From: Pseudarcicella hirudinis
Lineage (GTDB): Bacteria; Bacteroidota; Bacteroidia; Cytophagales; Spirosomataceae
DNA: 64,000 nucleotides
Assembly (NCBI RefSeq): GCF_900115665.1
Contig: NZ_FOXH01000009.1
Location: 62,001-126,000 of the forward strand
Reading direction: 5' to 3'
How positions within the stretch are numbered: the stretch's first letter is position 1; the number at the start of each line of letters is the position of its first letter. The translations under genes were made by a program, and so were the position numbers. The notes beneath the pieces were generated by a model, which made no database searches, had not been told where the DNA came from, and worked only from the letters and a program-made list of their open reading frames with translations. Below, piece by piece: positions 43,574-52,572 of the stretch.

Positions 43574-45184
43574 TTAATAACCCGGATTTTGTACCAGATT
43601 AGGGTTTAGCTTCATCTCCGTAGTCGGAATCGGATAGATTCTTCTCTGAGGATTTTTATCCATTTTAAAAATGTCATTTGCCAATGGATATTCCACTTCA
43701 TACTTGTTAAAACGGATCAGGTCATTTCTTCTCCAACCTTCCCAGGCAAGTTCCCGGGCTCTTTCGTTTAACAGTTCGTCCAGGTCAATTTTGCTTGCAG
43801 CTTCAGCTCCGACGCGGGCTCTGATCATATTTACCATGTCAAGCGGAGTAGATGGAACGCCTGCCACAGTGGTTTGGGAAGCTCCTCTCAGAATGGCTTC
43901 TGCTTTCATCAGAATAATATCAGATAATCTGAATGCAGGGAAGTCATTACCATTCATCCTTGTTGTAGCCAATGTGTTTTTATCAGGATAGAATTTAATT
44001 GAACGGATACCTTTACATTGTCCGAGAATATCATTACCTACGTCCATAGGCTTACCCGGAACCAGGGTAAGATCAGGTGTAATTTCCACTTGCCAGTTGA
44101 TAGCCTTGTCAGTTCCAGTGTAGTTGTTATCCAAAGCTTTGGCTGTGGTGGCATATAATACCGGAGAACCATCGAAATTGTACTGTTTTCCAACTACCCA
44201 GTTATCAGTTCTTTTATCACCTTTCAGATTGAATAGTTTGTAATATTCAGGTGTGGTACTCATCGCAATACTTGGTCTGAACTGTAATTCGTATTTCAGG
44301 TACAGGAATGGAGTAAAGCCAAATCTGGTAAACTGGTTTCCTGGAATCAGCAGGGCGTCATAAGGAACCGCAAAAATGGTTTCTTTATTGGAAGGTCCAT
44401 TGTTTGGTGAGAAAAGGGAATTGAAATCAGAATCCAGGCTGTATGCTCCGCTGCTCAGAATGTTATCGGCAGCTGCTACAGCTTCATTGTACATTGGTTT
44501 GCCGATATAGTATTCTGCATTCAGGTAAAGTTTGGTCAGGATTGCATAAGCCATTCCTTTGGTTGGTCTTCCGTAAAACTGAACAGCATTGGCATTGGTT
44601 TTCAAAGGGAGATCATTGACAACGCTTTTCAATTCGCTTTCGATAAACTGAAAAATTTTATCTCTGCTGGTTGTTTTTGGCTGTTCGCTTACCGGAAATT
44701 TATCAACAAGAGGCAGGTTTCCATAAAGATCCATCATCAGGAAGTAGAAATAAGCTCTCATGGTTTTTACCTCGGCAAGGGCTGCTTTTTTTGTAGCGCT
44801 TTCAGGAGTTCCTTCAAAAAGGTTGATCAGGCGATTCGTACTGTTTATTCCTCCGAAGCCCCATTGCCATACATCTCTGGTATAGGTAAAATCGGCATTC
44901 CATGAATGATAGTGAAAATTACGGAAAACTCCACCGTCATCATAGTTTCCGTCACGTGCAGGGATAATGGATGATTCCGTTGAAAGTTCCTGCATCCTCC
45001 AGTATTCTATCGCAAATTTAGAAGATAATTGGGTATATAACGGCCCGATTATAGCTGCATAGGAAGCAGCATTATCCGGGAAGTTGGAGTTGGTATATTG
45101 TGATTCAACTTTAACATCCAGATCGGTACATCCGGTTGCTGATAAAGTTAAACCTATAAGAAGTGTTTGGATAAACTTTTTCAT
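43574..45184 (-). CDS. RagB/SusD family nutrient-binding outer-membrane lipoprotein
   Basis: This 536-residue lipoprotein has signal MKKFIQTLLIGLTLSATGC (Cys19). SusD hallmarks are KAALAEVKTMRAYFYFLMMDLYGNLPLVD, LDELLNERARELAWEGWRRNDLIRF and RRIYPIPTTEMKLNPNLVQNPGY. It is encoded 19 bases after the SusC gene and forms its lid. Its neighbours, a PI-specific phospholipase C and, divergently, an acid phosphatase, suggest a phosphorylated or lipid-derived ligand, which would be unusual for SusD, or a glycan attached to such lipids. Confidence 0.93.
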   Translation of the reverse strand: MKKFIQTLLIGLTLSATGCTDLDVKVESQYTNSNFPDNAASYAAIIGPLYTQLSSKFAIEYWRMQELSTESSIIPARDGNYDDGGVFRNFHYHSWNADFTYTRDVWQWGFGGINSTNRLINLFEGTPESATKKAALAEVKTMRAYFYFLMMDLYGNLPLVDKFPVSEQPKTTSRDKIFQFIESELKSVVNDLPLKTNANAVQFYGRPTKGMAYAILTKLYLNAEYYIGKPMYNEAVAAADNILSSGAYSLDSDFNSLFSPNNGPSNKETIFAVPYDALLIPGNQFTRFGFTPFLYLKYELQFRPSIAMSTTPEYYKLFNLKGDKRTDNWVVGKQYNFDGSPVLYATTAKALDNNYTGTDKAINWQVEITPDLTLVPGKPMDVGNDILGQCKGIRSIKFYPDKNTLATTRMNGNDFPAFRLSDIILMKAEAILRGASQTTVAGVPSTPLDMVNMIRARVGAEAASKIDLDELLNERARELAWEGWRRNDLIRFNKYEVEYPLANDIFKMDKNPQRRIYPIPTTEMKLNPNLVQNPGY

Positions 45185-45203
45185 TGTGTCGATTTTTAAA
45201 AAA

Positions 45204-48179
45204 TTAAAAAAGAATGTTAGCTCCGATCAGGAAAGAACGTGTTTTAGGATAGAAGTTTCTGTTATCGATACCAGGGGTCAAACCTCCGATATTGATTTCA
45301 GGATCGATACCTCTATAACCTGTAATCACGAACAGATTGGTAGCGGAAACATAGAATCTCAATTTTTTAATGCTGTTTGCATTGGTTTTTACAGAATAGC
45401 CTAAAGTTGCATTATCCAGTCTGAGATAAGAACCGTTTTCAAGGTATCTGTCAGAAGTAAGGTAAGCGTTGATATCTTTGAAAGATTCTCCCAGGGTAAA
45501 GGCCGGAATATTCTGGTTTTTCGCATCTGCCGGGCTGTTTAATGCTGCCAGTGTCATGTTCAGAATCTTATTGCCAACTGTTCCTCTTACAAAGAAATTG
45601 AAGTCGAAGTTTTTGTATCTGAAAGTGTTATTCAAACCATAAATCAGATCAGGCTGAGCATTTCCGGCGATTGTATAATCAGAAGTAAGCGGCTGAGAAG
45701 CAACAACTGTTCCGTCAGCTTTTTGGTAAGTACTTACCCCGTTTTCATTTTTACCCATATAATGCCATAAGTTGAATGTTCCCAAAGGATAGCCTTCCTG
45801 AACAATCTGACTCCAGTTTCCGGATTGACCTTTTCCTCCAAGGAATGCTGTCTGAATAGAATTTACCTTGAATTTATCGTTGGAAAGTGAAACAACCTTG
45901 TTGTCGTTATGAGCAAGATTTAAAGCAACATTCCAGGAGAAATCAGACTTTTTAACAACCGAAGCATCCAATGTAAGTTCTATCCCTTTGTTCTGAATTT
46001 TACCAACATTGGCAGTAATTGTAGGAAGGAAATAGACTGTTGTAGAAACAGGGTATTGATCCCAGATCAGGTCAGAGGTGTTTTTGATGTAGTAATCGAT
46101 TGTACCATTAATTCTGCTGTTAAATAAGCTGAAATCCAGACCGATATTGGTGGTGGAGGTACTTTCCCATTTAAGGTCTTCGTTCGGGTTTTGTACAACA
46201 CCAATAGCATTTACCACATCACCGTTTGAGTAATATTTACCAACCGAACCATATCTCAGGATAGAAGTAAAGGCATCAAATCCGGCGCTGTTACCCGAAA
46301 CACCGTATCCGGCACGTAGTTTTAATTCGCTGATAGCCGGAAGGTTTTTCATGAAATCTTCCTGACTGATTCTCCAACCGGCAGAGAAGGAAGGGAAATA
46401 ACCCCATCTCTGATTAGCACCGAATGCTGAAGAACCATCTTTTCTCAGAGAAGCCTGGAAAAGGTATTTATTGTCATATGAGTAATTTACCCTTCCGTAA
46501 AAAGAGATCAGACGAAGCGTAGAGATGGATTTATCAAGGAAAGAAACATCGGCCAGTACTTTAGGGTTTCCAAGATAAAGGTTATTGAAAGAAAGTGCAT
46601 CATTATAGAAATTTCTGGTGCTTGCTCCAAATCCGTCATTACCTCTGTTTTCCTGCCAGGAATACCCTGCCAATAACTTCAGTGTATGATTTCCTATGTA
46701 TTTGTCATAGTTGAAATAACTTTCTATGACATTCTGGGTGTTTTCGTAAACACTTCTTTGAGCTTTACCATTTAAGCCAAGCGCCAGGTTAGAAAGGTTG
46801 TTCATGTAAATGTTTTCCTTGAACTCATTTTTCTGCGAAGAAATGCTCAATGTATATTTCAGATCTTTCAGGATATTAACCTCAGCAATACCACTCAGTA
46901 AAAGATCGTTTCTTTTCTTTTCGTAAGTATTATTGTTGATAATGGAAACCGGGTTCAGATAACCTCCGCGCGTCGGATCTTCTGTATAAGAACCATCCGG
47001 TCTGAAAACATTAACAGTTGGCAGGTAGGTCAGCATGTTTCCGAAAAGTTCGCTTTGGAACACATCGTTACCATTAGAATTACTGTTTGTTACATTCAGG
47101 CTTAATTTTAACCTGTCGTTGAAGAACCTGGAATTGATGTAAGCTTTGATAATCATTCTGTCCAAAGAGGTAGTTTTGATAATCCCTTTGTTATTGAAGT
47201 AGTTAAGACTTACGCCATAGGTAGAATTTGTACTTCCACCACCATATGAAAGGTTATGATTTTGAGAATATCCGGTTCTTTGAACTTCATCCTGCCAGTT
47301 GGTATTGGCTCCTGCATCGTTGTTAGCCGCAGTTAATGATTGTCCGTTGTCTTTAAGATACTGCCGAAGCTGGTCGCCGGAAAGCATATTGATTTTGTTT
47401 GAAACATTCTCAACTGCTGCATAGGTGCTGTACTCAAGTCTTGATTCTCCGCTTTTAGATTTTTTAGTAGTAATCATAATTACACCATTTGCCGCTCTGG
47501 AACCATAAATGGCTGTAGATGAAGCATCTCTTAATACGTCGATAGACTCAATGTCGGCAGGGGCAACCAAACTGATAGAAGCGCCAGGTACTCCGTCAAT
47601 CACATAGAAAGGCTCCTGTGCTCCTGAACGTAAGGTAGAAGGACCACGAAGAATAACACTTGGTTCAGAGTTCGGGTCACCGCTTCTTGAAATATTCAGG
47701 CCCGGAACTTTACCCTGAAGCAGCTGGCCAGGGCTGGCAATTGCTCCCACATTAAAGTTTGCCGCTGTGATTGATGAAACGGAACCTGTGATAGTTTTCT
47801 TACTGCTTGAACCATAACCAGTAACAACTACTTCGCCCAGTTGTTTTACGTCAACTTCAAGCGTAACATTGATTTCGGATTGATTTCCTACTGTTATTTC
47901 CTTCGTAGTATAGCCCACAAAAGAAAATACCAATACATCGTTTTCCGACTTTGTTTTGATGACGAAATTTCCGGAAGCATCCGTTGTGGCAGCGACATTC
48001 TGCCCTTTAATACGAACGTTTACCCCGGGAATGCCGGCATTTTTTTCATCTTTTACATTACCTTTAACAGGTTTGTCAGCGAGTGAGGATGCGTAGGTTC
48101 CGGGAGCAAGGAACGCAAGAAACCATAGGAAAAGTAAAAATTGCTTTTTACCTTTTCTCAGTAAAATTGAATAGATCAT
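45204..48179 (-). CDS. SusC/RagA family TonB-linked outer-membrane transporter
   Basis: This 991-residue protein has an N-terminal signal/hydrophobic segment (KQFLLFLWFLAFLAPGTYAS), a carboxypeptidase-D-like domain (VKGNVKDEKNAGIPGVNVRIKGQ), the SusC motif LGEVVVTGYGSSSKKTITG, SIDVLRDASSTAIYGSRAANGVIMITTK, and a long barrel ending in SFLIGANILF. It is the first gene of the operon with SusD, PI-PLC and cupin, and a TAATTTTG box lies about 110 bases upstream. Substrate class is inferred only from the phospholipase and phosphatase context. Confidence 0.94.
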   Translation of the reverse strand: MIYSILLRKGKKQFLLFLWFLAFLAPGTYASSLADKPVKGNVKDEKNAGIPGVNVRIKGQNVAATTDASGNFVIKTKSENDVLVFSFVGYTTKEITVGNQSEINVTLEVDVKQLGEVVVTGYGSSSKKTITGSVSSITAANFNVGAIASPGQLLQGKVPGLNISRSGDPNSEPSVILRGPSTLRSGAQEPFYVIDGVPGASISLVAPADIESIDVLRDASSTAIYGSRAANGVIMITTKKSKSGESRLEYSTYAAVENVSNKINMLSGDQLRQYLKDNGQSLTAANNDAGANTNWQDEVQRTGYSQNHNLSYGGGSTNSTYGVSLNYFNNKGIIKTTSLDRMIIKAYINSRFFNDRLKLSLNVTNSNSNGNDVFQSELFGNMLTYLPTVNVFRPDGSYTEDPTRGGYLNPVSIINNNTYEKKRNDLLLSGIAEVNILKDLKYTLSISSQKNEFKENIYMNNLSNLALGLNGKAQRSVYENTQNVIESYFNYDKYIGNHTLKLLAGYSWQENRGNDGFGASTRNFYNDALSFNNLYLGNPKVLADVSFLDKSISTLRLISFYGRVNYSYDNKYLFQASLRKDGSSAFGANQRWGYFPSFSAGWRISQEDFMKNLPAISELKLRAGYGVSGNSAGFDAFTSILRYGSVGKYYSNGDVVNAIGVVQNPNEDLKWESTSTTNIGLDFSLFNSRINGTIDYYIKNTSDLIWDQYPVSTTVYFLPTITANVGKIQNKGIELTLDASVVKKSDFSWNVALNLAHNDNKVVSLSNDKFKVNSIQTAFLGGKGQSGNWSQIVQEGYPLGTFNLWHYMGKNENGVSTYQKADGTVVASQPLTSDYTIAGNAQPDLIYGLNNTFRYKNFDFNFFVRGTVGNKILNMTLAALNSPADAKNQNIPAFTLGESFKDINAYLTSDRYLENGSYLRLDNATLGYSVKTNANSIKKLRFYVSATNLFVITGYRGIDPEINIGGLTPGIDNRNFYPKTRSFLIGANILF

Positions 48180-48290
48180 TGTGTTAGATGGGTTTTTAAA
48201 TTAATTACGGCTATAAATATAATTTAATTTTTTATTTAAATAATTAAATTATTTACAGAAGTAATGTATGTTTTCTTCAAAAGTAATTGA

Positions 48291-48298
48291 CAAAATTA
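48291..48298 (-). promoter_or_regulatory. Putative -7 box (TAATTTTG) for the second SusC operon
   Basis: The minus strand reads TAATTTTG, a full TAnnTTTG match, about 115 bases before the SusC ATG. No clear -33 TTG is present. Confidence 0.4.
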
Positions 48299-48543
48299 GG
48301 CTCAACCCGCTCCTTAAACAGAGCCGGAAAGGTTAAATAATTGTTAAGCCGGATTGACAAAACAAAAGGGGAAATGATGTTTTTGAAAGATTTTTTTTGA
48401 TAAAAAAAAGATAGAAGATATATACGTGAAGAGAGCGTTAATTCTTTACCGGAAATTTCCTTTTGTTAACATATAATTAATATTAAAGACATTTAAATTT
48501 AATACTAACACTTTGATAATATTATCCGGTAAAAAAATATAGA

Positions 48544-48551
48544 TAGTTTTG
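48544..48551 (+). promoter_or_regulatory. Putative -7 box (TAGTTTTG) for the acid phosphatase gene
   Basis: TAGTTTTG matches TAnnTTTG and implies a leader of over 200 bases before the ATG at 48771. A TTTG lies upstream but too far for the standard -33. Confidence 0.4.
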
Positions 48552-48770
48552 CAGACAGAATAAACTATAGCTTTATGGAAAAACCGGAGCTATCGATCCA
48601 AAGATTTTTGCGTATTTCCGTGTTCTCCGCTGAGCGAAATAATTGCGGATTTAATGGTCAAAAATAAGTGAAAAAAAAATTAACAAAAGCCAATTGAGGA
48701 CTAGTAGAATGGGTTGAATGAGTAAAAAAAACAAGGATCTGCTTTATAATAACAAATCAATTTATCTAAT

Positions 48771-49733
48771 ATGAAAAAAACAATTCTATCTTTTTCACTG
48801 ATTATATCAGTGATTTTTGGCTCGGCAGTATCAGTGTCTGCTCAGAACGGCCAGGTTCAAAAGCATAATGGCGCAGTAAATTTTCTGGTAATGGGAGACT
48901 GGGGAAGGGTAGGCGAGGACCATCAGAAACCTGTTGCTGTTCAGATGGGAAAAATAGCAAAGGAGGCCGGAACGGATTTTATCATTACTACAGGAGATAA
49001 TTTTTATCCGAGAGGTGTTGAAAGTGAGCGTGACCCTCTGTGGAAGTATTCGTTTGAAGACATTTATACTGCTTTTTCTTTGCAATGGGATTGGTACCCG
49101 GTTTTAGGAAATCATGATTACGGCGGAAACCCTGATGCACAGGTTGCTTATTCAAAAATCAGTCGACGCTGGAAAATGCCTGCCAGGTATTATTCAAAAA
49201 CTTTTGCCATTCACGGGGATACCACAAAGCAGGTACTTATTGCTTTTATTGATACCAACCCGCTGATTCCGGAATTTCATACAAGTGAGGTTTATAAGCA
49301 TAGTGTGACCGGACAAGACAGCACAGCTCAGAAGCAATGGCTCGAGAAGTTGCTTGCCAACAATTCTCCTAATATTAAGTGGAAATTGGTGGTAGGGCAT
49401 CATCCGCTGTTTACGGCCACTGAGAAAAGAAGAGAAAGTTATGACACCAGAGCAATCAGAGCTACTTTAAAACCCCTTTTGGACAAATATAAGGTAGATG
49501 CCTATATCTGTGGACACGATCATGATTTGCAACATCTTTTGCCGGAAGGAAAAACGAATTATTTTGTGTCTGGATCTGCTTCTGAAGCTACAGAAATTGG
49601 CAAATTACCAATCAGTAAACTGGCTTTGTCAGATTATGGCTTTATGTTGTTTTCAGCAACGGAGAAGAAATTATATGTGCAGGTAATTAATGAAAACGGA
49701 AATGTGGTGTATGCAACAGAATTGAGTAAATAA
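48771..49733 (+). CDS. Secreted purple acid phosphatase of the TRAP/ACP5 type
   Basis: This 320-residue protein has a signal peptide (MKKTILSFSLIISVIFGSAVSVSAQ). The five metallophosphoesterase blocks are intact: FLVMGDWG (Asp43), TTGDNFYPRG (Asp76 and the charge-transfer Tyr79), LGNHDY (Asn114, His115), VVGHHPL and CGHDHDL. The tyrosine in GDNFY identifies the Fe-Tyr purple acid phosphatases, and compact length matches mammalian-type TRAP. It should release phosphate from phosphomonoesters in the periplasm or outside. It is divergent from the SusC/SusD/PI-PLC operon, so it could dephosphorylate the inositol phosphate that PI-PLC would release. Confidence 0.9.
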   Translation: MKKTILSFSLIISVIFGSAVSVSAQNGQVQKHNGAVNFLVMGDWGRVGEDHQKPVAVQMGKIAKEAGTDFIITTGDNFYPRGVESERDPLWKYSFEDIYTAFSLQWDWYPVLGNHDYGGNPDAQVAYSKISRRWKMPARYYSKTFAIHGDTTKQVLIAFIDTNPLIPEFHTSEVYKHSVTGQDSTAQKQWLEKLLANNSPNIKWKLVVGHHPLFTATEKRRESYDTRAIRATLKPLLDKYKVDAYICGHDHDLQHLLPEGKTNYFVSGSASEATEIGKLPISKLALSDYGFMLFSATEKKLYVQVINENGNVVYATELSK

Positions 49734-49742
49734 GTATTCCGA

Positions 49743-49774
49743 TTAAAGAGCAGCCTTTCCGGGCTGCTCTTTAA
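49743..49774. terminator. Bidirectional terminator after the acid phosphatase
   Basis: TTAAAGAGCAGCC (49743-49755) pairs with GGCTGCTCTTTAA (49762-49774), a 13-bp stem between convergent genes. Confidence 0.85.
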
Positions 49775-49814
49775 ATTATATCTGAATCAGGTAAATAATT
49801 TCATGATGTATCAG

Positions 49815-50471
49815 TTATTTACCAGCCTGAGAAGAAATTTTCAGAAAAGTAAGTAAAATAAAAACCATCGTTCCGATTATCATAATTCTTAAACCGTGGT
49901 TTCTGTCTGCCTGCTGATAGGTAAACACAGATTTTCCGTCCGGTAAGGTCTTTTTAGAAGTGTAAAGATTCCAGCCAATAGCCAGACCAATTAAACCACC
50001 TAACAGGGCAAACAGATAACCTGCTCTCACTGCACCTGACTGTCTTTTTTCGGGCTGGGACAAAGAATCAATTCTGACTGCATTTAAATGTTTCAGGAAA
50101 TCTTCGTTGATTGTCTGGCCTCTGTCCGCAAGGATTTTTTTGGCCAGTTGATAATCAAATTCAGACCATTCATCGGGTTTCGAAATCAGATCAAATAATT
50201 CTTCGTCGGAAAATTCAAATAAATAGTGATTTTTATCCACTTCCTGAATCTCGTGTTCAGCCTTTTCCGCCAGAAGTTCGTTAGCTTTCAGAAAATCAGA
50301 CTGACTGATTTTAATGATAAATTCCGGAAGGGTTTGTCTTAGGGAAACAGCGTCAATGGAGGAATTGGATACTTCAGTTTCAAACAGAATATCGTTTTTC
50401 TTTAACAATTCCTGCATTTCAATAAATTGTGATTCTTCCGTGAATTTTCTAAGGGAAAGAAGTAGTTCCAT
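49815..50471 (-). CDS. Membrane protein of unknown function with DUF2007-like N-terminal part
   Basis: The protein has 218 residues. The N-terminal 75 residues (SLRKFTEESQFIEMQELLKKNDILFETE...FIIKISQSDFLKANELLAEKAE) resemble a DUF2007-like signal-transducing ACT-like fold. A helical linker with DEELFDLISKPDEWSEFDYQLAKKILADRG follows, and then two transmembrane helices (AGYLFALLGGLIGLAIGWNL and IMIIGTMVFILLTFL). It stands alone and its role is unknown. Confidence 0.7.
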   Translation of the reverse strand: MELLLSLRKFTEESQFIEMQELLKKNDILFETEVSNSSIDAVSLRQTLPEFIIKISQSDFLKANELLAEKAEHEIQEVDKNHYLFEFSDEELFDLISKPDEWSEFDYQLAKKILADRGQTINEDFLKHLNAVRIDSLSQPEKRQSGAVRAGYLFALLGGLIGLAIGWNLYTSKKTLPDGKSVFTYQQADRNHGLRIMIIGTMVFILLTFLKISSQAGK

Positions 50472-50595
50472 CTATTTTAAAAAGGGGTTAGTGTAAAAAT
50501 TTACCATCAGAAATAATGGCATTTTCACAAATATAAAAAAGATAGAACCATTTTCAAGTAAAGGTGAACGGATGAAGCAAATGTATAAGAATGAG

Positions 50596-52413
50596 TTACT
50601 GATCAGTCTTGAAGATTTTAAATGTCTCCTGGTTGTTGTCTGATTGCAGATGGATTAAATAAGTCCCTGAAGGAATATTTTTGATATCAAACTCGTAGCT
50701 GTTGACCCCTTCTTTGCTGACTAACTCTTTGGAAATCATTTTCTTGCCTTGCATGTCTGTCAAAGTAAATGCTGCTGTCTGAGCTTTTTTGGCAAAAAAC
50801 TTAATTTCCAGTCTGCCGCTGGTCGGATTAGGAAATGCAATAAAAGGATGAATTTCATCTAATGATGTTTCAAGAACAAGTGGAGGAGGCTGGATATAAG
50901 CCAGACTGGCGACATCACCCCCTTTGCAATTCAGCACATTTACTTTAATCTGATAAGTTCCGGAAAGCAGGTACGGAGGAATCAGAAAAGGAAAAGTATT
51001 TGATTTAGGAGTAGTTTCAATGGTAGTCAGGACATTATTGCGGTCGATGAGCTGCCATTGAATGTCTGTCACATCGCAACCATTAAAATTGACCTGTCCG
51101 GAATTTCTTCCTGTACTTTGTATAACTGATTCAATTTTGAATTTACAACCACAAGTAGGGATACAAGGTTTTAAAGGAATATCAACTACTTTTTTGTTCA
51201 GAAGCGGAATTGAATTTTTGAAAAACTGCTGACTTGAAGTGAGTGCTTCAAACCATTTATCAGCAGCTTTGCATTGCCCGCAATTGGCAGCAGAGCTATC
51301 GACAATTTCGTTAAAATGAGTTGGTTCACCGTCTCCGGTTCTTCTGAATTCCGGGCCGATAAGGTCGGTATCAGGTCCCCGGAAGATTTGCCTGAATTTA
51401 TTGGAAGAAACAGCCGAGGAGTCTCCGAATTCTTTGAAATAACCATTTGCATAGAAACCTATAACCTGTTTCTGTGCAATATTAATGGCCGGATCCAGTG
51501 TTCTGCCTATGTAGGAAGCCTGCGCAATCACCCAGGGTAAGTTGTCGCCAGCATGTCTGCGGCTGGCTGAAATAACACGATTCAGTTTGGCAGCATAATC
51601 CGGCTCATAAAGTCCTACTGCCTTATTATCCTGTTCTCCCTGATGCCAGAGAATGGCTCGCATGCCGTAACGATCTTTGATAGCGGTGATCGTATTTCTG
51701 AGATTTTTATAAGGGAAAACAATTCCTGTGGTAGAATCGCTGCTGCTTTCCCAGTTTCGTATTCTGGTAGCAGACCAGGCCGCCTGATAAAACGCCACCG
51801 GGACTTGCAGGTAGTTTACAAGTTTTTCACCCAATTTTCCCCAGTACCATATAAAATCTTTACTGCCCGGTGCTTTGGCCCCACCGGGATCGACGGGATC
51901 AAAGCTTTCTTTTTTATTGAAATATCTGACAAATCTCTGATTGACATACCCAAGGCTTTTGGCATTACTTAATGCATAACCTGCTGCATTAGATTGTCCG
52001 GCAATGGCAAAAACTTCTCCGACACCAAAAATCCTGGCAGGAGAATCTATATTGGTTTCCATCAGATAAAGACCCCCTTTTATGGTCATTTCGAAACTTA
52101 TCTGACAGGTTCCTGTGCCGGTAAACGGAACGTTGTTTAACCAGCCCTCTTTTTGTAAATCGGGCGATCCGTTTCTCGGATCGATATAATTTCCGGCCTC
52201 AGCTGTACTGATGCTGTATTGCCTGTATCTTACCTGTAAAACGGGAATTTCTGAAGTGTTTGAAACAACGAATCTGATGAGAGCATTTCCCTGCTGATTT
52301 CTCTGGAAAATCGTCCCTTCGCCATTATTCCCTGCTTCAGGCCATGATACTTCCTGACTCCATCCAACCATCCCGGAAAAAATAAGCACTAGAAACAATA
52401 GAGTTTTTCTCAT
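50596..52413 (-). CDS. SGNH/SASA-type esterase with T9SS C-terminal sorting domain
   Basis: The protein has 605 residues. The ATG at 52413 gives a signal (MRKTLLFLVLIFSGMVGWSQ). The sialate O-acetylesterase-like domain has FAIAGQSNAAGY (Ser141 nucleophile) and AILWHQGEQDN. A later Asp/His motif is GEPTHFNEIVD. A beta domain with PKPCIPTCGCKF-type cysteines follows. The last 80 residues (AFPNPTSGRLEIKFF ... SGTYLIHLQSDNNQETFKIFK) are a type A T9SS sorting domain, so it is secreted across the outer membrane. It probably deacetylates a glycan. A sialic acid substrate is not implied, because no other sialic acid genes are present. Confidence 0.85.
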   Translation of the reverse strand: MRKTLLFLVLIFSGMVGWSQEVSWPEAGNNGEGTIFQRNQQGNALIRFVVSNTSEIPVLQVRYRQYSISTAEAGNYIDPRNGSPDLQKEGWLNNVPFTGTGTCQISFEMTIKGGLYLMETNIDSPARIFGVGEVFAIAGQSNAAGYALSNAKSLGYVNQRFVRYFNKKESFDPVDPGGAKAPGSKDFIWYWGKLGEKLVNYLQVPVAFYQAAWSATRIRNWESSSDSTTGIVFPYKNLRNTITAIKDRYGMRAILWHQGEQDNKAVGLYEPDYAAKLNRVISASRRHAGDNLPWVIAQASYIGRTLDPAINIAQKQVIGFYANGYFKEFGDSSAVSSNKFRQIFRGPDTDLIGPEFRRTGDGEPTHFNEIVDSSAANCGQCKAADKWFEALTSSQQFFKNSIPLLNKKVVDIPLKPCIPTCGCKFKIESVIQSTGRNSGQVNFNGCDVTDIQWQLIDRNNVLTTIETTPKSNTFPFLIPPYLLSGTYQIKVNVLNCKGGDVASLAYIQPPPLVLETSLDEIHPFIAFPNPTSGRLEIKFFAKKAQTAAFTLTDMQGKKMISKELVSKEGVNSYEFDIKNIPSGTYLIHLQSDNNQETFKIFKTDQ

Positions 52414-52572
52414 TTTAATACGACACACCTGGCTTTCGATTAATTCAATAACGAGCAGATTAAGAAGTTTTGGATACTGAAACCGGACATTAGCATTTTC
52501 AGACTAACGATTATTTAACGTGTAATTTGTCGAAAATTATACAATTTTCCGAAAACCTATCATTTGTTAATT

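Larger units (their letters stand above)
48180..48770. other. Divergent promoter region between SusC and the acid phosphatase
   Basis: A gene-free AT-rich stretch of about 590 bases. It has a minus-strand -7 box at 48291-48298 for SusC and a plus-strand box at 48544-48551 for the phosphatase. Downstream of the latter a leader of more than 200 bases contains a small stem (ATAGCT/AGCTAT near 48568-48592) and a 30-codon frame. Neither is recognisable as a known riboswitch or gene. Confidence 0.45.

Noticed and set aside
48574-48666. 30-codon frame in the leader of the acid phosphatase gene
   Set aside because: Too short and unremarkable to call a gene. Kept only as part of the leader observation.
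24753-52413. Sialic acid utilisation locus (AGE epimerase plus sialate O-acetylesterase-like protein)
   Set aside because: The two genes are about 25 kb apart, and no sialidase, lyase or ManNAc kinase is present in the window.
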